The notes beneath the pieces are model-generated. The model was not told the origin of the DNA. It ran no database searches and worked only from the letters and a program-made list of their open reading frames with translations. From Pseudoroseomonas cervicalis (GTDB lineage Bacteria > Pseudomonadota > Alphaproteobacteria > Acetobacterales > Acetobacteraceae), in the NCBI RefSeq assembly GCF_030818485.1, contig NZ_JAUTAJ010000003.1, forward strand, positions 176,008 through 240,007: DNA of 64,000 nucleotides, in the 5' to 3' direction. Below, one piece after another: positions 9,463-17,971 of the stretch. The position numbers were made by a program, and so were the translations under genes. Each line of letters opens with the position of its first letter. The first letter of the stretch is position 1.

Positions 9463-10557
9463 TCAGTGGGCCTTGGCGCGGCGCAGCAGCTCGGGCAGCG
9501 CCTCGACCATCTGCTGCACCGCCTCGTCGCTCAGCGAGGTGGCGAAGCGGAACACCCACTGCCCGCCATTGCGTGTGAGGGTTCCCAGCCGCTGCCCCTC
9601 ATGCACGATGTGCCGCCGCTCCGGCGCCGTGGCCGGGCCGGCGCTGGGCCGCGCCTCGCGCCCCTCGGCGGCGCGCATCAGCAGCGCGATCTGCTCCTCG
9701 GGCTCGGCCTCCCCGGCCCGGCGCTGGCCATCCAGCGCGGCCAGGATGCGCGGCAGCGCGGCCTCGTCGGCTTCCACCGCCTCCATCACCCGGCGGGCCC
9801 GCAGCATGGCCAGCCGCCGCGGCTCGCGCAGCCGCTCGATGATCTCGGTCGGGAACCTTGCCAGCCGCAGATAGAGGCTGAAGGTCGAGGGATCGATGCC
9901 GAATTGCGCCGCGATGTCGCGCCCCGGCCCCGGCAGCCGCGCCCGCACCTCGGCGAACCAGCGCGCCCGCTCCAGCGCCGAGATATCCTCGCGCCGCTCA
10001 TTCTCCGAGAACTGCACCCGCAGCATCGCCGCATCGTCCAGCGCCCGGATGCGCGCCAGCACCGCCTGGCCCAGCCGGCGGCAGGCCTCCAGCCGCCGCC
10101 GCCCCGCCGCGATCTCGAACCGGCCGCCCTCGCGCCGACGCAGCGTGATGGCGTCGTTCTGGCCGTTGGCGCGGATATCCTCCAGCAGCTCCTCGAACTC
10201 GGCGCCGTCGAAGGCGCCGGGCAGCCGGTCGCGCGGCAGCGGGTCGTCGATCAGCCCGGGCTCGACGAACAGGAATTCCTCTGCCGCCTCCCCGGCCCGC
10301 TCGGCCGCGCCCTTCGCCTGGGCCAGCAGCCGTTCCAGCCCGGCATTCTGCGTGGTCGCGCTGGCCAGCGCCGCCTCCAGCCGGGCGATGCGTTCGCGCA
10401 ACCCCTCCGCCGCCATGCCGAGCGCTGCGGCCGGCCGATGCTGCGCCGGCTTCGGCGCCTCGGCCGGGGCGGGCGCGGCGGGTTGCAGCGCGGCTTCGGC
10501 GGTGCGGTCGCGCACCGCCTGGGCCAGGGCGCCGAAGCGCGATCCGGGCGATTTCAT
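9463..10557 (-). CDS. parB: ParB-family centromere-binding protein
   Basis: A 364-residue ParB/RepB-type partition protein. After a variable, partly coiled-coil N-terminus (about 40-85), the ParB/Srx nucleotide-binding domain shows EFEELLEDIRANGQNDAITL, the GRRR-containing patch AAGRRRLEACRRLG and SENERREDISALERARWF; a helix-turn-helix follows (RDIAAQFGIDPSTFSLYLRL). ParB binds parS and loads as a CTP-dependent clamp. ATG 10557 has GGGGAGGGGAG before it and overlaps the parA stop as ATGA, so the two are coupled. One iteron-like 15-mer lies inside the gene at 9851-9865. Confidence 0.88.
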   Translation of the reverse strand: MKSPGSRFGALAQAVRDRTAEAALQPAAPAPAEAPKPAQHRPAAALGMAAEGLRERIARLEAALASATTQNAGLERLLAQAKGAAERAGEAAEEFLFVEPGLIDDPLPRDRLPGAFDGAEFEELLEDIRANGQNDAITLRRREGGRFEIAAGRRRLEACRRLGQAVLARIRALDDAAMLRVQFSENERREDISALERARWFAEVRARLPGPGRDIAAQFGIDPSTFSLYLRLARFPTEIIERLREPRRLAMLRARRVMEAVEADEAALPRILAALDGQRRAGEAEPEEQIALLMRAAEGREARPSAGPATAPERRHIVHEGQRLGTLTRNGGQWVFRFATSLSDEAVQQMVEALPELLRRAKAH

Positions 10558-11711
10558 GCTCCCCTCCCCCAATGCCGCGAGAGCTCGGCCTCGATCGCCC
10601 GGTTCACCGCATTGGCGCTGGCGATGATTCGGTTATAGGCGGCGCGGTCGGTGCTGGGCTCATATTCGTACAGCGTCTCCTTGCCGAAGCCCGCCGTGCC
10701 CATGATGCGCGAATGCAGGAAGGGCTCGGGCAGCACGCGCTCGCCGAAGCGTTCGCGCAGCAGCGCCAGCAGCGCCTCCTGGCTGCGGTCGGTCGGGTCA
10801 TAGGCGGTGACCAGGATGCGCGCGAAGGCGAAATCCAGCCCATGCCCGAAGGCCGCGCGATACTCCGCCGTGTAGCCTGCCAGATGCGCGAAGAATTCGG
10901 CGGTGGAGGCAAGGTCGGTCATGGTGGCCCGCGTCGGAATGACCAGCCCCGTCGCCGCATGCAGCGCGGCCGTCATCAGCATGTTCACATCGGGCCGGGT
11001 GTCGACCACCGCCACGTCGTAGCGCGGCGCGACGGCGGAAAGGAAGGCGGCCAGCTCGTCGAAATAGAGGATTTCCTCGGGTTCGCCGATGGCGGCGCGG
11101 CGGGCGAGCGCCTCCTCGGCTTCCGCCAAAGCGGCGCCGGCGGGCAGCAGGTCGATATTCGGCCAGTAGCTGGGCTGGCAGAGGCGCTGCGCCAGATCCG
11201 GCGCCGCATCCGGCCCGCGCATCACCCAGGCGGTGAAGCAATTGGCCGCGCCCACCTCCTGTGCCGGGTCCAGGCCGAACTGGGAGGTGCTGCTGGCCTG
11301 ACTGTCGAGGTCGACCAGCAGCACCCGATAGCCCTGCAGCGCCAGATGCTGGGCGAAATGCACGCTGCTGGTGGTCTTGGCCGAACCGCCCTTGAAATTG
11401 GTGAAGACGATGCTGGCCAGCGCCTCGCCCTTCGCCGCGTCGCGTTGCGGCATGCGGCCCAGGCTCTGCCGCGCCGCCTGCAGCTCGGCGAAATCCAGCC
11501 GCGCGCGCGGCGCGATGCCGCGCCCCTCCGGCGCCAGCCCGGCCGCCTGCCGCAACTGCCGTGGCGTGACGCCCAGCAGCGCGGCGGCCTCCTGCACCGA
11601 GAAGCTGCGCAGCCGCTTGCGCTTTTCGGGTGCGTTCTCCACCTCGATGGCGGTGCGCTGCGCGGCGCGCAGCACCTCGGCGATCTGCCGGAAACTCTCG
11701 GCCTGGTCCAT
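10554..11711 (-). CDS. parA: ParA-family partition ATPase
   Basis: A 385-residue type Ia partition ATPase. An N-terminal regulatory region (residues 1-105) with a helix-turn-helix-like SVQEAAALLGVTPRQLRQAA precedes the ATPase, whose deviant Walker A reads FKGGSAKTTSS and is followed by VLLVDLDSQASS (Walker A') and VAVVDTRPD (Walker B). Such ParA proteins segregate plasmids or chromids with ParB and repress their own promoter through the N-terminal domain. ATG 11711 has GGGAGGAG seven bases upstream; a longer frame to 12071 would overlap the divergent gene. Three identical palindromes lie 98-203 bases upstream. Confidence 0.9.
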   Translation of the reverse strand: MDQAESFRQIAEVLRAAQRTAIEVENAPEKRKRLRSFSVQEAAALLGVTPRQLRQAAGLAPEGRGIAPRARLDFAELQAARQSLGRMPQRDAAKGEALASIVFTNFKGGSAKTTSSVHFAQHLALQGYRVLLVDLDSQASSTSQFGLDPAQEVGAANCFTAWVMRGPDAAPDLAQRLCQPSYWPNIDLLPAGAALAEAEEALARRAAIGEPEEILYFDELAAFLSAVAPRYDVAVVDTRPDVNMLMTAALHAATGLVIPTRATMTDLASTAEFFAHLAGYTAEYRAAFGHGLDFAFARILVTAYDPTDRSQEALLALLRERFGERVLPEPFLHSRIMGTAGFGKETLYEYEPSTDRAAYNRIIASANAVNRAIEAELSRHWGRGA

Positions 11712-11808
11712 CGACTCCTCCCGCGCGCAGGGTTTCTGTCTAGAAGAGCCAGCCCAGGCAGCCAAGCTTGGTGATGACCGGAGGGTCTCCTTTGGGCGCG
11801 AGTGTGGC

Positions 11809-11913
11809 TTGGATGCATCCAATCGGCGGCTTGGCGTGATACGGGCGACAGCTGTGTCGCGGCATTCTTCCGGCATTGGATGCATCCAAGGCGGGCGGCT
11901 TGGATGCATCCAA
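11809..11913. promoter_or_regulatory. Three identical 14-bp palindromes, candidate parS or parA operator
   Basis: TTGGATGCATCCAA, a perfect 14-bp palindrome, occurs at 11809-11822, 11876-11889 and 11900-11913. Start spacings are 67 and 24 bases. The sites sit in the divergent promoter region between parA and the 11977 gene. Identical multi-copy palindromes next to parAB are expected for a centromere bound by ParB or an operator bound by the ParA N-domain. Repeat identity is seen; the assignment is inferred. Confidence 0.7.
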
Positions 11914-11976
11914 CCGTCCCCCGGCTGCCCCGCGGGCCGCCCCATGCTATACCGCGCCGCAGCAGCAGGAGGCAGC

Positions 11977-12699
11977 ATGCAGCAGGCGGAGGAACTGACC
12001 AAGGTCAAGGCCCGCATCAAGGCGCTGACCGAAAAGACCGTCTCCAATGGCTGCACCGAGGCCGAGGCCATGGCCGCCGCCGAGATGGTAGGCCGGCTGC
12101 TGGAACGCTACGCGCTGAGCATGGAGGAGATCGACATCCGCCGCGCCCGCTGCGTGCAGGTGGAGATCCCGCTGCGCGGCAAGCAGCGCCGCCCGATCGA
12201 TGGCTGCGTGCCCGCCGTCGCCCGCTTCTGCGACTGCAAGGTCTGGCTCTCCCGCGACGAGGCCGGTGGCCGCTACATCTTCTTCGGCTTCGAGGAAGAC
12301 ACGGCGCTGGCCGCCTACCTCTTCGCCATCATCGAGCGCGGCATGGCGACCGAGCTGCAGCGCTTCCGCGACCAGCAGCCGCTTCTCCGCGCCACCCGGC
12401 TGCGCCTGGCCTCCACCTCCTACCAGCAGGGCATGGCCAGCCGTATCGCCGAACGGCTGGAAACCCTGCTGGCGCAGCGGGAGACCGAGCTGGCCAGCCA
12501 GCGCAGCACCGGCACCGCCCTGGTCCTGGTGAAGCATCGGGTGGTCGAGGATGCTTTCAAGGAAACCTCCATCCGGCTGGTCGGCGCCCGCCGCGCCCGG
12601 CTGCGCGCCAATGGCGCCTATCGCCAGGGCTATGCCGCCGGCGACCGCGTCAACCTGAACCGCCCCCTGCGCGGGGCAGGGCAGGGGGCCATCGAATGA
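11977..12699 (+). CDS. DUF2786-domain protein
   Basis: A 240-residue protein with a DUF2786-like N-terminus (residues 1-45): VKARIKALTEKTVSNGCTEAEAMAAAEMVGRLLERYALS is the helical pattern of this family, known from phages and mobile elements. The remainder (PIDGCVPAVARFCDCKVWLS, FFGFEEDTALAAYLFAIIE) matches the extended form seen in phage-type members. Function is unknown. ATG 11977 is chosen for AGCAGGAGG just before it. It starts a three-gene operon, overlapping the next gene as ATGA, and is divergent from parA across the palindrome array, so partition proteins may influence its promoter. Confidence 0.75.
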   Translation: MQQAEELTKVKARIKALTEKTVSNGCTEAEAMAAAEMVGRLLERYALSMEEIDIRRARCVQVEIPLRGKQRRPIDGCVPAVARFCDCKVWLSRDEAGGRYIFFGFEEDTALAAYLFAIIERGMATELQRFRDQQPLLRATRLRLASTSYQQGMASRIAERLETLLAQRETELASQRSTGTALVLVKHRVVEDAFKETSIRLVGARRARLRANGAYRQGYAAGDRVNLNRPLRGAGQGAIE

Positions 12700-13139
12700 G
12701 CCCGCCCGACCGGCAGCGCCAGCGTGTCTATGATTGGGAGGACCGCGTGGTCGCCCCGCTGGCCGGCCCCGCCACCATCGGTTTCGGCGCCGCCCAGGGC
12801 ATGGTCGATGCCATCTGGGCCGAGCTCGGCCTGCGCTACCCGCCACGCGTCGAGCCGCTGCCGCCCCAGGCGCGCCGCCGCATCGCCGATGCCGACCGGC
12901 TGCGCCTGCGCCTGCCGCCAAGCTGCCCCGCCTGGGTGCTGCTGCATGAGCTGGCCCATGCGCTGAGCAGCACGGCCGAGGGCCGCTCCGACGGCCATGG
13001 GCCGCTCTTCATGGGCCTCTATCTGCAGCTGCTGACCCGCTATCTCCGCCTGCCGGAGGACACGCTCCTGGCCAGCCTGGCGGAGGCCGGCATCGCCCTG
13101 CGGCGCGATGCCCGCCCGCTCTTCCTGGACGCAGCATGA
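12696..13139 (+). CDS. Small HExxH metallopeptidase-like protein
   Basis: A 147-residue protein with the zinc motif HELAH near residue 88 (VLLHELAHALSS) and a downstream GHGPLFMGLYLQLLTRYL that could supply the third ligand. The N-terminus QRQRVYDWEDRVVAPLAG recalls a family of putative metallohydrolases described mainly from actinobacteria (TIGR04338-like; recalled, not searched). The substrate is unknown. Start and stop overlap both neighbours by four bases (ATGA), so it is co-translated with the DUF2786 protein and the helicase. No signal peptide is seen, implying cytoplasmic action. Confidence 0.7.
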   Translation: MSPPDRQRQRVYDWEDRVVAPLAGPATIGFGAAQGMVDAIWAELGLRYPPRVEPLPPQARRRIADADRLRLRLPPSCPAWVLLHELAHALSSTAEGRSDGHGPLFMGLYLQLLTRYLRLPEDTLLASLAEAGIALRRDARPLFLDAA

Positions 13140-15040
13140 GCGAGCCGCATCTGGACGGGCTGAACCCGGCCCAGCGCGCCGCCGTGCTGGCCGACGCGCC
13201 GGTGCTGGTGCTGGCCGGCGCCGGCTCCGGCAAGACCGAGACGCTGACCCGCCGCGTCGCCGACCTCATCCTCCGCCGCGGCGAGGCACCGGACCGGCTG
13301 CTCTGCATCACCTTCACCACCAAGGCGGCGGCCGAGATGCGCGCGCGCCTCGCCGCAAGGCTGGGGCCGGATGCCGTGCCGCGCTGGGTCGGCACCTTCC
13401 ACGCCGTCATGGCGCGGCTGCTGGTGGAGCAGGGCGGCGGCGTGCCCGGCCTGCCGCCCGGCTTCGCCATCCTCTCGGCGGCCGAGGCACGCGCCACGCT
13501 GATGCAGCTCTCCGGCACCAGCGACGCCCAGGAAGGCGCCGCACTCGCGGAAATCGTCTCGCTGATGAAGGGCCGCCTGGCCCGCACCCCGCACGGCCCG
13601 GCCTTTGCCCGCTTCGAGCCGGCGCTGCTCGCCCAGGCCGCCGCCCTGCTGCCGGACTACCAGCAGGCCCTCGCCGCCCGCGGCGCCGTGGATTTCGACG
13701 ATCTCATCGCCCTTCCGGTGCGCGCCATGCAGGAGGATCCGGCCCTCGCCGCCCGCTGGGCCTCCCGCTGGTCGGAGATCCTGGTCGACGAATACCAGGA
13801 CACCAATGTCGCCCAGCACCGCCTGGTGCAGCTCCTGGCCCGGCCGCACGGCCGCGTCTTCGCCGTCGGCGACGACACCCAGTCCATCTATGGCTGGCGC
13901 GGGGCGGAGGTGGCGCAGCTGCGCAACTTCAACCGCTTCTACCCCGCCGCGCCGGAGCCGCTGCGGCTCGAGGTCAATTACCGCTCCACCCGCCGCATCC
14001 TGCTCGCCGCCAATGCCGTGGCCGCCCAGGACCGCCAGGCGCTGCGCAAGACCCTGCGCCCGGCCGAAGCCCAGGCGCCCGCCGGCCCGCCCATCATCCT
14101 CTCCCCCGCCGAGACGGCGGAGGAGGAAGGCCAGGCCGCGGCCGCCCGCATCGCCACCCTGCGCCGCGCCGCCCCGGATCTGCCCTGGTCGGAACACGCC
14201 GTGCTGCTGCGCGCCGGCTTCCTGGCCGAGCCCATCCTGGCCGCCCTTCGCCAGGCCGGCATCCCGGCGCGGCAGCTCGGCGAGCGCGAGCCCGACCCGC
14301 CGCGAGACATCCTGGCCGCCCAGGCCTGGCTGCGCCTCGGCCTCTCCTTCCGCGACGGCGCCTGGGACGCCACGGCCGACGACGCCTTCCGCCGCGCCTG
14401 CGCCTATCCGAAGCGCGGCATCTCCGGCGCCCTCTTCGCCCGGCTGCGCGAGCACGCGGCAGGGCAGGGCAGGGCGCTCGCCGCCGCCGTGCCCGATTTG
14501 CCGGCCACGCCCGAGGAACGCGCTCTGCTGGAAGGGGTGGTGCAGACCGCCCAATCCATCGCCGGCGACATGGCGAAGCGCCGGCCGCGCCCCGCCGATG
14601 CGCTGCAACTGGCCGCTGCCCGCGCCGGCCTCGCCGCCGGTCTGCGCGAGGCCCCGCCCGCCCTGATCGCCGCCTGGGAAGCCGCCTTCGCCGCCGCCGC
14701 GCAGAGCCCAAGCCTGCCCGCCTATCTCGACGCCCTGGCGCTCGGCACCGCCACGGGCGATGGCACGGCGCCCGACGCCGTGCTGCTGATGACCCTGCAC
14801 CGCGCCAAGGGCCTCGAATTCACCCATGTGCTGATGCCGGGGCTGGAGGAAGGCGTCTTTCCGCACTTCAAGGCCGAGGCCCAGGGCGCGCTGGCCGAGG
14901 AAAGGCGCCTTTTCTATGTGGGACTGACCCGGGCCAAGCAGAGCCTCTGGCTCAGCTGGGTGAAGCGGCGGCGGGAATGGAACGCGAGGCCGTCACGCTT
15001 CCTGGATGACATCCCGGCGCAGCTCTTTCACGCTGCCTGA
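13136..15040 (+). CDS. UvrD/Rep-family superfamily 1 DNA helicase
   Basis: ATP-dependent 3'-5' DNA helicase of 634 residues. All SF1A motifs are intact: Q motif LNPAQRAAV, Walker A GAGSGKT, Ia TFTTKAAAEM, II LVDEYQDTN, III VGDDTQSIYGWRGAE, IV LEVNYRSTR, V LMTLHRAKGLEF, VI EERRLFYVGLTRAK. It is shorter than UvrD or PcrA (about 720) and lacks their C-terminal RNAP/UvrB-binding tail. It is the last gene of the operon with the DUF2786 and metallopeptidase genes. Iteron plasmids often need a Rep-type helicase, so a role in replication or repair of this replicon is plausible (inference). Confidence 0.9.
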   Translation: MSEPHLDGLNPAQRAAVLADAPVLVLAGAGSGKTETLTRRVADLILRRGEAPDRLLCITFTTKAAAEMRARLAARLGPDAVPRWVGTFHAVMARLLVEQGGGVPGLPPGFAILSAAEARATLMQLSGTSDAQEGAALAEIVSLMKGRLARTPHGPAFARFEPALLAQAAALLPDYQQALAARGAVDFDDLIALPVRAMQEDPALAARWASRWSEILVDEYQDTNVAQHRLVQLLARPHGRVFAVGDDTQSIYGWRGAEVAQLRNFNRFYPAAPEPLRLEVNYRSTRRILLAANAVAAQDRQALRKTLRPAEAQAPAGPPIILSPAETAEEEGQAAAARIATLRRAAPDLPWSEHAVLLRAGFLAEPILAALRQAGIPARQLGEREPDPPRDILAAQAWLRLGLSFRDGAWDATADDAFRRACAYPKRGISGALFARLREHAAGQGRALAAAVPDLPATPEERALLEGVVQTAQSIAGDMAKRRPRPADALQLAAARAGLAAGLREAPPALIAAWEAAFAAAAQSPSLPAYLDALALGTATGDGTAPDAVLLMTLHRAKGLEFTHVLMPGLEEGVFPHFKAEAQGALAEERRLFYVGLTRAKQSLWLSWVKRRREWNARPSRFLDDIPAQLFHAA

Positions 15041-15057
15041 CACAACAAAGAAAAAGG

Positions 15058-15079
15058 CCAGGGGAATGAATTCCCCTGG
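15058..15079. terminator. Bidirectional intrinsic terminator
   Basis: A perfect 10-bp stem (CCAGGGGAAT/ATTCCCCTGG, two-base loop) is flanked by AAAAAGG on the left and a CTTCTTTTTT tract on the right. It ends the helicase operon and could serve the converging ribonucleotide reductase gene. The CCAGGGG...CCCCTGGACCCC core resembles the modular repeats at 4911 and 47485. Confidence 0.75.
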
Positions 15080-15167
15080 ACCCCTTCTTTTTTCTGTCAG
15101 GCTGCCGCGGGAACCCGGCATAGCGGGGCGCTCCCCGCCAGCCGACACCGGAGGCTGGCCCTGAAAA

Positions 15168-17588
15168 CTAAATGGGGCAGACGCCGCTGGCGCATTGCAG
15201 ATGCGCCCAGTCCACCGCCTCCTGCACCGCCTCATCCGCAATGCCCTCGACGATCGCGGCGAAACGGCCGGCCGAGACCTCTTCCTCCGGCAGATACTCA
15301 TAGCCCAGCTCGGCATCCGGCTTGCTGGGCAGCACGGAGCAGCAGCGCACCTTCGGCTGCTCGGCGGCGACGATGGCGCGGAAGGCCGCCAGATCGTGCC
15401 GGTTGGTGTAGACCTTCAGCGTGTAGCTGACCTGGTTGCCGCGCTCGGCGCCGATCCAGTGCCGCTCCAGCAGCCGCAGCCACTGGTATTGCTGCTCCGG
15501 GCTCGCCTCCGGCGCCGTCACCAGCTTCTCGCCAAGGCCGAGGCGCGAGGCCAGCGGCACCGTCGGGAAGCCCACAATGGTCATGCCCGGGAAGCTGCGC
15601 AGCTCGCGCAGCGGATAGCCGCGCTTCTGGTAATCGGCCAGCAGCGGGTCGGAACCGGTGTGCCACTCGCCGGTCGCGGCATCCCGCGTGCCCTTGAACT
15701 GCACCCAGCGCAGATACTGGCGGCGGGCCGGCAGATGGGCGCCCTCGGTCAGGCCGAACAGCTTGCTGGTGGTGCCGGCGGGCTTCACCGTCGTCACCGT
15801 CACCGGGCGCGTCATGCCGAGCTGATCGGCATAGACCGCCGCCTCATGCTTGGCGCTCTCGGACAGCCTTCCCAGCATGTCCCAGAACGGGGCGGAGCGC
15901 GCCTCGTCCAGCAGATCCTCGAAGCCCAGGCCGAAGCGCATCCAGGCCCATTCATGCAGGCCGGTGGGGCCGATGCCGATGCGGTTGGTGCGCGCCACCT
16001 CCTCGGCATAGAGCGCGTCCATCCGGTTGGCGCGGATCAGGAACCGCACGCCAAGGCGCACCGCATCCTCCACCCGCTCATCCCACAGCGCCGCCAGCTC
16101 GGGGTCGATCTCGCCGGGCGTCAGCGCCTCCAGCGGCGCGGGGCAGGCCAGCAGCGGCGCGAAATCGGCGATGACGCAATAGCCGCCGGTGACATGCAGC
16201 GTGATCTCGCCGCAGGGATTGGTCGTCACCGGGAATCGCGCCGTGGCGGCGCGGCGCGAGCATTCGGCCAGCAGCCCGGCCGCCGCATCCACCTGGTAGC
16301 GGGCGCTGCGGAAATCGCGGCCATCCTCATGCACCGGCTTGCTCCAGGCGCTGCCGGTGCGCTGGTCCTCCAGCAGATCGCCATTGATGAAGCCCGGCTC
16401 GCCATTGATGTAGGCGCATGCGGTGACTTCCTCGAACACCATGCGGGCATGCGCGGTCAGCGGCTCGGACGCGTCGCCCGACTGCACGCGCTGCCAGAAT
16501 TCGCGGTCGACCATGACGGAGTGGTTCGCGGTCCACAGCCCGCCCTCCGACTTGGCGCGGATGAAGCGGCGGATCGCCGGGTCGCGCCACGACTTCGTCG
16601 CCATGCGCGCGGCGCGGCGGGCGCCGCCCACCTGCACCTCGACCGAGAGGTGATGGTCGACCAGCAGCGCCTGCTCCCAGGGCTGCAGCGCCTCGGCGGC
16701 GCGGTCGCGCGCGCGGGCGGGCTGGATCACATGCCGGCGGATGTTCAGCAGCCCGCGCAGCAACGAGATCGGGCCGGAGGAGGGGCGCCCCTGCATGCCG
16801 CGGATCGGGCTGCCGGCCGGGCGGATCGCCGAGAGGTCGAGCACCAGCACCCGGTCGCGCGCGCCCTGGAAGGCCATCGCCTCCAGCACCTCGATCGCCT
16901 TGGCCCAGCCCTCGCGGCTGTCCTCGACCCGGTGCAGCACGGCATTCGCCGGCAGGTTCTCGAGATCGGCGCGCAGCTCGGTCGCCAGGAAATCATGGAT
17001 GGCGCGCTCGGAGGCCTCGTCCAGCGCGGTCGCGCCCCAGGGCAGCAGCCCCATCTCGGTGCCGAAACGGCGCAGCGCCTCGGCATCGCGCGGATAGTCG
17101 GCATGGCTGGGGGAAAGGTGCAGCACCAGCTCGGGCGCATCGCCCCATTCGACGGGCGTCAGCGCGTCGTCATAGGCGCGGCCGACGCCCGAGCCGTTCA
17201 GCAGCAGGTAGAATTCGGCGAAGGAGGCGATCGCCGTGGCGCAATTGGTGAACACCTCCATGTTGCGCCCGGCCTGGCCGGCATCGCCATGCTGAAGGTG
17301 CCGGCCCGAGGTCAGCAGCGCGCCGGTCGCGATGGCGTTGCGCAGCCGCGCCTCCTCGCGCGCCAGCTCCGGACTGGCGCCGAGCAGCCCGACATTGCCC
17401 GCCGCCACCCGGTCGGCGACGCGGCCGAAATCCTCCTGGTCCTCGGGGCGGAACACGGTGCGGCGGCCGACCGCGACCCCCATGCCGAGGTCCAGCCGGC
17501 GCCCCGGCAGGGGTTTCTCGCCGAAGCCTTCCCCAGGCAGGCGGCCGGTCATCGGCGACAGGGGGAAGGGCTGGCGATAGCCGTCCAT
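15168..17588 (-). CDS. nrdJ: Adenosylcobalamin-dependent (class II, monomeric) ribonucleoside-triphosphate reductase
   Basis: B12-dependent ribonucleotide reductase of 806 residues. Seen: MEVFTNCATAIASF with the first active-site cysteine, FYLLLNGSGVG, NPCGEI carrying the thiyl-radical cysteine, a second cysteine twelve residues later in GGYCVIADF, VKPAGTTSKLFG, and the C-terminal shuttle pair in QCASGVCPI. Size and layout match the monomeric Lactobacillus-type enzyme rather than the about 1200-residue enzyme usual in alphaproteobacteria, so it may be an additional copy. ATG 17588 has CCGGAG upstream. No cobalamin riboswitch is visible; two NrdR-box-like sites lie upstream. Confidence 0.88.
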   Translation of the reverse strand: MDGYRQPFPLSPMTGRLPGEGFGEKPLPGRRLDLGMGVAVGRRTVFRPEDQEDFGRVADRVAAGNVGLLGASPELAREEARLRNAIATGALLTSGRHLQHGDAGQAGRNMEVFTNCATAIASFAEFYLLLNGSGVGRAYDDALTPVEWGDAPELVLHLSPSHADYPRDAEALRRFGTEMGLLPWGATALDEASERAIHDFLATELRADLENLPANAVLHRVEDSREGWAKAIEVLEAMAFQGARDRVLVLDLSAIRPAGSPIRGMQGRPSSGPISLLRGLLNIRRHVIQPARARDRAAEALQPWEQALLVDHHLSVEVQVGGARRAARMATKSWRDPAIRRFIRAKSEGGLWTANHSVMVDREFWQRVQSGDASEPLTAHARMVFEEVTACAYINGEPGFINGDLLEDQRTGSAWSKPVHEDGRDFRSARYQVDAAAGLLAECSRRAATARFPVTTNPCGEITLHVTGGYCVIADFAPLLACPAPLEALTPGEIDPELAALWDERVEDAVRLGVRFLIRANRMDALYAEEVARTNRIGIGPTGLHEWAWMRFGLGFEDLLDEARSAPFWDMLGRLSESAKHEAAVYADQLGMTRPVTVTTVKPAGTTSKLFGLTEGAHLPARRQYLRWVQFKGTRDAATGEWHTGSDPLLADYQKRGYPLRELRSFPGMTIVGFPTVPLASRLGLGEKLVTAPEASPEQQYQWLRLLERHWIGAERGNQVSYTLKVYTNRHDLAAFRAIVAAEQPKVRCCSVLPSKPDAELGYEYLPEEEVSAGRFAAIVEGIADEAVQEAVDWAHLQCASGVCPI

Positions 17589-17643
17589 GGGATAAGCTCC
17601 GGCTTGTCTCGAACTGCCGGCGACGCGAATCGCCGCCGGCCCG

Positions 17644-17693
17644 ACACAAGATATGGTATCCCGGCCGCCTGTCACCTACCCAATATGCTGTGC
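17644..17693. promoter_or_regulatory. Two NrdR-box-like sites upstream of nrdJ
   Basis: ACACAAGATATGGTAT (17644-17659) matches the NrdR consensus ACACTATATATAGTGT at 12 of 16 positions; ACCCAATATGCTGTGC (17678-17693) matches at 10. Starts are 34 bases apart, close to three helical turns, as for paired NrdR boxes in other nrd promoters. They lie 56-105 bases before the nrdJ start. Assigned by eye against the known consensus. Confidence 0.5.
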
Positions 17694-17698
17694 GCCGA

Positions 17699-17830
17699 TC
17701 ACGATTTGCGAATCCCTCGCGACTCGCTGCGGCGCTTGAAGACCGCCCTGAACTCGGACCGGTTGAGCACCAGAAGCAGGCCCCCGGCCGCCAGCAGGAC
17801 CAGCAGCGGCAGCCCCACGCTCATCCACAT
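17699..17830 (-). CDS. 43-residue single-span membrane protein
   Basis: This small frame starts at ATG 17830 with AGGAAGGAG about nine bases upstream and encodes one hydrophobic helix (residues 4-22, VGLPLLVLLAAGGLLLVLN) followed by a basic tail (FKRRSESRGIRKS). Such a layout suggests an inner-membrane peptide with its tail in the cytoplasm. It lies between the Lrp regulator, from which it is divergent, and nrdJ, with which it shares direction; its stop is six bases from the nearer NrdR-like box. I do not recognise the family. A good ribosome site and a clean membrane helix argue that it is real. Confidence 0.55.
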   Translation of the reverse strand: MWMSVGLPLLVLLAAGGLLLVLNRSEFRAVFKRRSESRGIRKS

Positions 17831-17971
17831 CGGCTTGGCTCCTTCCTCTTGTTGGGGGAGAACCGGGGGCAGGGGGCAGGGTTGCCCGGGCTGGCCGCGC
17901 CGGGCGGCGCTGCTACTCTGGCCGTGTTACCGGCGCGGCCGGGTCGGGCCAGGCAGGGCAGGGGAGGGGGC

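Noticed and set aside
17589..17698. Possible cobalamin riboswitch before the B12-dependent reductase
   Set aside because: No B12-box sequence or suitable paired structure could be found in the short upstream region.
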